A DNA stretch of 64,000 bases from Burhinus oedicnemus (Eukaryota > Chordata > Aves > Charadriiformes > Burhinidae), in assembly GCA_008921705.1 (NCBI GenBank), contig VFFE01007638.1, positions 2,723,789 to 2,787,788 of the forward strand. The letters run 5' to 3'. Made by a program: the position numbers and the translations under genes. This document shows positions 60,701 through 64,000 of the stretch, piece after piece. The notes beneath the pieces are model-generated. The model saw nothing but the letters and a program-made list of their open reading frames with translations. It ran no database searches and was not told the origin of the DNA. The stretch's first letter is position 1. Each line of letters starts with the position of its first letter.

Positions 60701-61129
60701 GGGACACTACATTTAATAACTTAAATTCTGTTAAGTTACGTCAATGTAAATACATTACTCTTTCAAAATACATAGTCTCCCACTCTTAGCATTCAGTTGA
60801 ATCTGTTTGTAGCTACTTCTGGTTTTGAATTGTTTTAATGATAGCTTTGGTATGCTTAGTTTTGGGAAATTAGCATATTAGATGGATTATCTCCCTTTTT
60901 CTTGGCCTTTGTATAGAACCTTTTCCTATTAAACTCAGAAAATCAGGATTCAGTACCAACCTTATAACTTAGACCATGAAAGCAGATTGGAGACATGATT
61001 GTTGCTTCCTTTTATTCCTATAAACAAGAAAATCTGTCCAATTGCTAGGAGGGACTTATAGTGATTCATAATGGACTAATCATTCACACAACCCTACCAA
61101 TTAACAGTATTACACCAGAGATTCATTTG

Positions 61130-61400
61130 TCTTGTGACATTTAGGACACATGTTGCACTTACCAAGGGTATACATGGGTACCCATTAATGTAACCTGACA
61201 ATCACATCCGTGATTGATTAGCTCAAAGTCTTTCAGTGAAAATGCAGCAGTACCCATAATCACCTCTGTAGAAAACAATCATAAAAAAATATACTCTGGG
61301 CAGTTGCTGTCTTCAGTATTTTACATATTAGCTGCACTAGCGTTTTATATCATAAAACGTCCTTAGCCATAAAATACTGTCATTTGTGAATACTTCTATT
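61130..61400. promoter_or_regulatory. Candidate conserved non-coding element
   Basis: The segment contains the perfect palindrome ATGGGTACCCAT (61174-61185) followed by TAATG. It also has AATCAC/GTGATT inverted repeats (61200-61205, 61210-61215) that overlap TGATTGAT (61211-61218), a PBX-HOX type site, and later CACTAGCGTTTTATATC and CATAAAACGTCC, with retained CpG and CDX/HOX-like TTTAT cores. Low simple-repeat content and motif density suggest an enhancer. This is inference only. Confidence 0.25.
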
Positions 61401-61445
61401 CATCAAAAGCAGAATGCATGCAGTGTTTCTACAAGACTGCACCTT

Positions 61446-61548
61446 TTAAAGACCTGATCCTGCAAATGCTTGACTTCGATGACACTTGAATGTGACTATT
61501 ACTCACATTTCTAAGGTTAAGCATATTCATGTCCACTGGATCACTCCT
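61446..61548. mobile_element. Ancient amniote repeat, CCTGATCCTGCAAA type
   Basis: The segment starts GACCTGATCCTGCAAATGCT and later has TACTCACATTTCTAAGGTTA and AGCATATTCATG. From memory this follows a very common turtle and crocodilian repeat with CCTGATCCTGCAAACACTTA, ACTACTCACATG and AAAGTTAAGCA in that order. It is non-coding, palindromic in full copies, and probably a MITE. The copy here is diverged and partial. Confidence 0.45.
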
Positions 61549-62369
61549 TAGCTCCTAAGCATCTTGAATCAGGAACATTGCCTAGAGATGAGTATACCTC
61601 TGGGAATAAATTTTCATTGATGTGCTTCCATGCACAGTGTATAAAGAATCAATGATGTATGTATTTCTTTTCTTTTAATGAAAGTAAATCCACCCTGTGT
61701 CCTCAGCGAGACTAGTTTATCACCAATACATCACAGCTAAATGAGTCACAAGTCAGCTAAGGCCAGTCCTGCCTCCTCAGACCTCACCTCTGTGTCCCGT
61801 GCTGGTTTCCACCCACAGAAAACACAGCCTTTAACAGCACCTCGTCAGGACTTACTTAGTGGAGGACATGATTACAAGTTCAACTCTATGTGTTTTATAT
61901 ATTTCAGGTAAATCCCATCCTGTTTTTATAGGGTCATAGTGGGATGGAGCTCAAACAGAGAGGTTTGAATTAAACTACTGTGGCAGTGGACAACCCAATG
62001 AGTACAGGGCTTGAAAGGATCAGGACTGTAAAAAACATTAGTCACATATCGTTATTAAATACCATTGCAGAATAGCATGCTTAGACTTCATTCCTGCTAA
62101 TTCAGCAAAACAGTAGTACAACTGCAGTTTATTATTCCTCACACGGGAATTTACCATTTCAGAGGATCAGTAAAACAGGAGAGGATCGGGACTGCAGCAC
62201 CTAAGCAGCAGAGCAAGAAACACACAGGTTCAGGCAATCACAAGGTTTGCACGCGTACGAGAAAGAGTTATATCTACCCAAATACACTCTGTTGAAATCG
62301 GCAGCCAGGGTCTCAAAAATGAAGTTGTAGAATGGGGTTCTTTGTTTAAGAAAGAAAAAGCCAACAATA
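61549..62369. other. Non-coding sequence
   Basis: No gene or repeat recognised. Confidence 0.45.
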
Positions 62370-62427
62370 CCCCCACCCCCCACACCCCCCCCATATCCAC
62401 CAGCATGGCACTGGACACACCCCCCCC
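62370..62427 (-). repeat. C-rich tract, G-quadruplex potential on minus strand
   Basis: C5-A-C6-ACA-C8 at 62370-62392, then C8 at 62420-62427. The minus strand therefore reads G8-TGT-G6-T-G5, which satisfies the four-G-run rule for a quadruplex when the long runs are split. Confidence 0.75.
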
Positions 62428-62549
62428 TGTGCAGACACACGCTCCTGCAATGCCAATTTTATTGCCAGTGCTGGCTCTGCATCCGCCTCACAGCTGGAGA
62501 GCAGAACCAGAGGCTTCAAAGCACAACCCAGCCAAATTTTGTGCACACA

Positions 62550-62566
62550 CCCTCCCCCCCCGCCCC
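62550..62566 (-). repeat. C-rich tract (C3-T-C8-G-C4)
   Basis: This second C-rich tract lies 120 bases beyond the first. On the minus strand it reads G4-C-G8-A-G3, again compatible with a quadruplex. It sits at the left edge of the CpG-rich block. Confidence 0.75.
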
Positions 62567-63123
62567 AGGGAAATGTCAAAGGTTCAGCTCAGAAATAACC
62601 CTCTGAGCTCTTGGGGCACAGTTAATTCAGCCCAAGGCTCCGTGCCGTGACAGTCACCCCGTCAGCAGCACGAGGGGGGGGATGCCCCACTTTCGGAAAG
62701 GCCTCATCCAGCCCCAAAACCCCTTCGGCTTCTCTGCTGAAGGAAACATCTCCACTGCTGCCCACCCCACCCATGGGCATCTTCCGCTTCATCCTGCACC
62801 CCAGCCAGTTCCCCCGGCTGGCCGTGGTGGCCATGTGGCTGCCGGTGCCCTCCCATCAGCAGATATCCATGGCAACGGGTCTCCAGCACTGGGAGGAGGC
62901 AGCCGAGCCAGATTGAAAGTCTCCCTTCTGCTCCTGCTTCCACCGCACGCCTCAAACAGGCAGGCAGGCGGTTTCCCCGGCTCCCTCGGATTAGGATGTG
63001 CATTTCTGCCTCCTTTTGTTCCCTTCCCTCCAGCCATCACCAGCACACTCGCCACAGACACCCTCGCGCGGCTGATGTTCCTCACTTAACAAAGATACTG
63101 TCCACTGGCGGTCCTCTCGCACC

Positions 63124-63340
63124 CTACCGAAATTAGCACTCGGTAGGCGAGCCTCGCAAATTACTGACAATCACAGAGGCTCTCACCGTGCCAAGTCTTT
63201 GTTGCGCCGCCCTCGTAAACCAGGCAGCCGCATAATAAATAGATTCTTATAACGCAATTAAATCGGAGGATCAAATAAGTGTAATCGTTACAAAGCGGTC
63301 GTTGATGCCACAGATATTGAGACAGGATAACAGATTGCAC
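63124..63340. promoter_or_regulatory. Candidate conserved developmental enhancer
   Basis: It begins with the dyad CTACCGA/TCGGTAG (63124-63130, 63140-63146). It continues with CTTTGTT (63197-63203, SOX type), GCCGCATAATAAATAGATTC (HOX-like), CGCAATTAAATCGG (homeodomain ATTA), and GTAATCGTTACAAAGCGGTC (ACAAAG, SOX/TCF). AT-rich homeodomain-like sites mixed with intact CpG are unusual in neutral bird DNA and typical of conserved enhancers. Conservation was not tested. Confidence 0.4.
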
Positions 63341-63448
63341 ATCGCTTCCTCGCTCCTTGCCAGTGGAGCCCCAGCAGCTAATTTGCACGCCGTGGCCCCG
63401 TGGCACGGCAGCTGAGCCCTCGGTGGATTTGCAGCAAACCTGTCGGCC

Positions 63449-63466
63449 GTGGACCATTCGGTCCAC
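63449..63466. repeat. 7-bp dyad with 4-base spacer
   Basis: GTGGACC and GGTCCAC flank ATTC as a perfect inverted repeat inside the CpG-rich block. A dyad of this size could bind a dimeric factor, but I do not recognise the motif. Confidence 0.6.
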
Positions 63467-64000
63467 AGGCAGCAAGCACACGCAGATACAAGCCTTCACA
63501 CCAACTTCTGTTAATTTGCCGTATCGACGGCCCTGGACTGAGCAGGGCTGCCAAAGAATTTCGAACTCTGTTGGGGGAGCGTTTCCATCCTTGTCTGTGA
63601 GCTAATATTTTTGGCTATCCAGCTAATTCTGAGTTGCAGTTTGGCTTTGTGTTCCTGGAATGAGGCACTTTTTGTTCCGCTCCGTGGCACTCCTTGCCAG
63701 ATCCCTGGAAGGAAGAAAGGCAGCGGAGTTTGATGGGAACAGCGCCGGCACACGGTCCTGCCTCACCGAGGCTGCAGCCGTTCCGAGGGTGATGCTAAAC
63801 CTCTGTGCTGCGGCCAGGTTGCCTCTGATTGATGCACTACCTTAAAGGGAGGCTGAAAGATAGGTGGTTTACCTTATTTTTTCCAGGGAGAAACCGGTGT
63901 CAAATGCCTCTGGTTTTACATTCCCAGGAATTGGCCTTTCCTTTGGCCGGTGCACACAAAACCCTGTACAGCTCTGCAGTCTTACAAAGGCCTCTCAGGA

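Larger units (their letters stand above)
54201..61129. other. Non-coding sequence, no gene seen
   Basis: AT-rich unique DNA with only short chance open frames. It includes a CAAAA tract at 55766-55787 and a perfect hairpin at 57677-57702, listed separately. No recognised interspersed repeat. Confidence 0.5.
62640..63850. promoter_or_regulatory. CpG-rich segment, candidate CpG island
   Basis: This is the most CpG-dense part of the window, with dozens of CpG in 1.2 kb against CpG-poor surroundings. Examples are CCCTCGCGCGGCTG, TTGCGCCGCCCTCG, GTATCGACGGCCC and AACAGCGCCGGCACACGG. Retained CpG implies germline hypomethylation, as at promoters or developmental enhancers. GC content produces overlapping open frames on both strands (plus 62682-63089, minus 62704-63003, minus 62789-63085), none with a domain. 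It could be the promoter of a gene lying just outside the window or an orphan CpG island. I see no TATA box or first exon that would decide orientation. Confidence 0.45.

Noticed and set aside
62682..63089. 135-codon open frame in the CpG-rich block
   Set aside because: Overlapping minus-strand frames (62704-63003, 62789-63085) of similar length show that this is a GC effect. No recognised domain.
1..64000. Endogenous retrovirus, tRNA, rRNA, CRISPR or bacterial insertion sequence
   Set aside because: No LTR pairs, retroviral gag/pol motifs, tRNA cloverleaf with A and B boxes, rRNA-like conserved blocks or regularly spaced repeats were seen on either strand.

Overview
The window reads as nuclear DNA from a bird, taken from a gene-poor intergenic or large-intron region. 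The main evidence is four copies of the sauropsid CR1 LINE. Three end in the ATTCTATG-type 3' octamer repeats, or a variant of them, that mark CR1, and two have the typical avian 3' UTR. A run of 20 N marks a gap in a draft assembly. Most of the rest is AT-rich and CpG-poor. I can support no complete protein-coding gene, rRNA, tRNA, CRISPR array or bacterial-type element. The only convincing protein-like reading frames are remains of the CR1 ORF2 reverse transcriptase; the other long open frames look like chance.

Layout. 1-5.3 kb: unique AT-rich sequence with short tandem and palindromic patches. 5.33-6.11 kb: CR1 on the minus strand. 6.1-19 kb: unique sequence with a short ancient palindrome-type repeat near 9.06 kb and a MIR SINE fragment at 17.06 kb. 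19.13 kb: a strong splice-acceptor-like site leading into a 42-codon open frame, a possible 3'-terminal exon. 23.97-24.11 kb: a candidate conserved regulatory element with paired GCCATGGC palindromes. 29.5-32 kb: ancient repeat fragments and a long pyrimidine-rich block. 34.80-35.49 kb: an old, badly decayed CR1 on the plus strand. 35.86 kb: the N gap, set between G runs. 40.98-42.53 kb: two segments richer in GC and CpG. 43.98-44.33 kb: an AT-rich candidate conserved enhancer, followed by a cluster of palindromes. 45.06-45.82 kb: CR1 on the minus strand with an internal deletion. 50.46-50.97 kb: CR1 on the plus strand. 61.1-61.55 kb: a candidate conserved element and another ancient repeat. 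62.37-63.85 kb: C-rich tracts that could form G-quadruplexes on the minus strand, then the most CpG-rich segment of the window, which contains a segment that looks like a developmental enhancer.

How the parts relate. If the window acts in the cell, it probably does so through cis-regulation, not coding. The candidate conserved elements carry homeodomain, SOX, TCF/LEF or RFX-like sites, as seen around developmental genes in gene deserts. This is inference from motif content and CpG retention; no alignment could be run. No new protein-based system was found.
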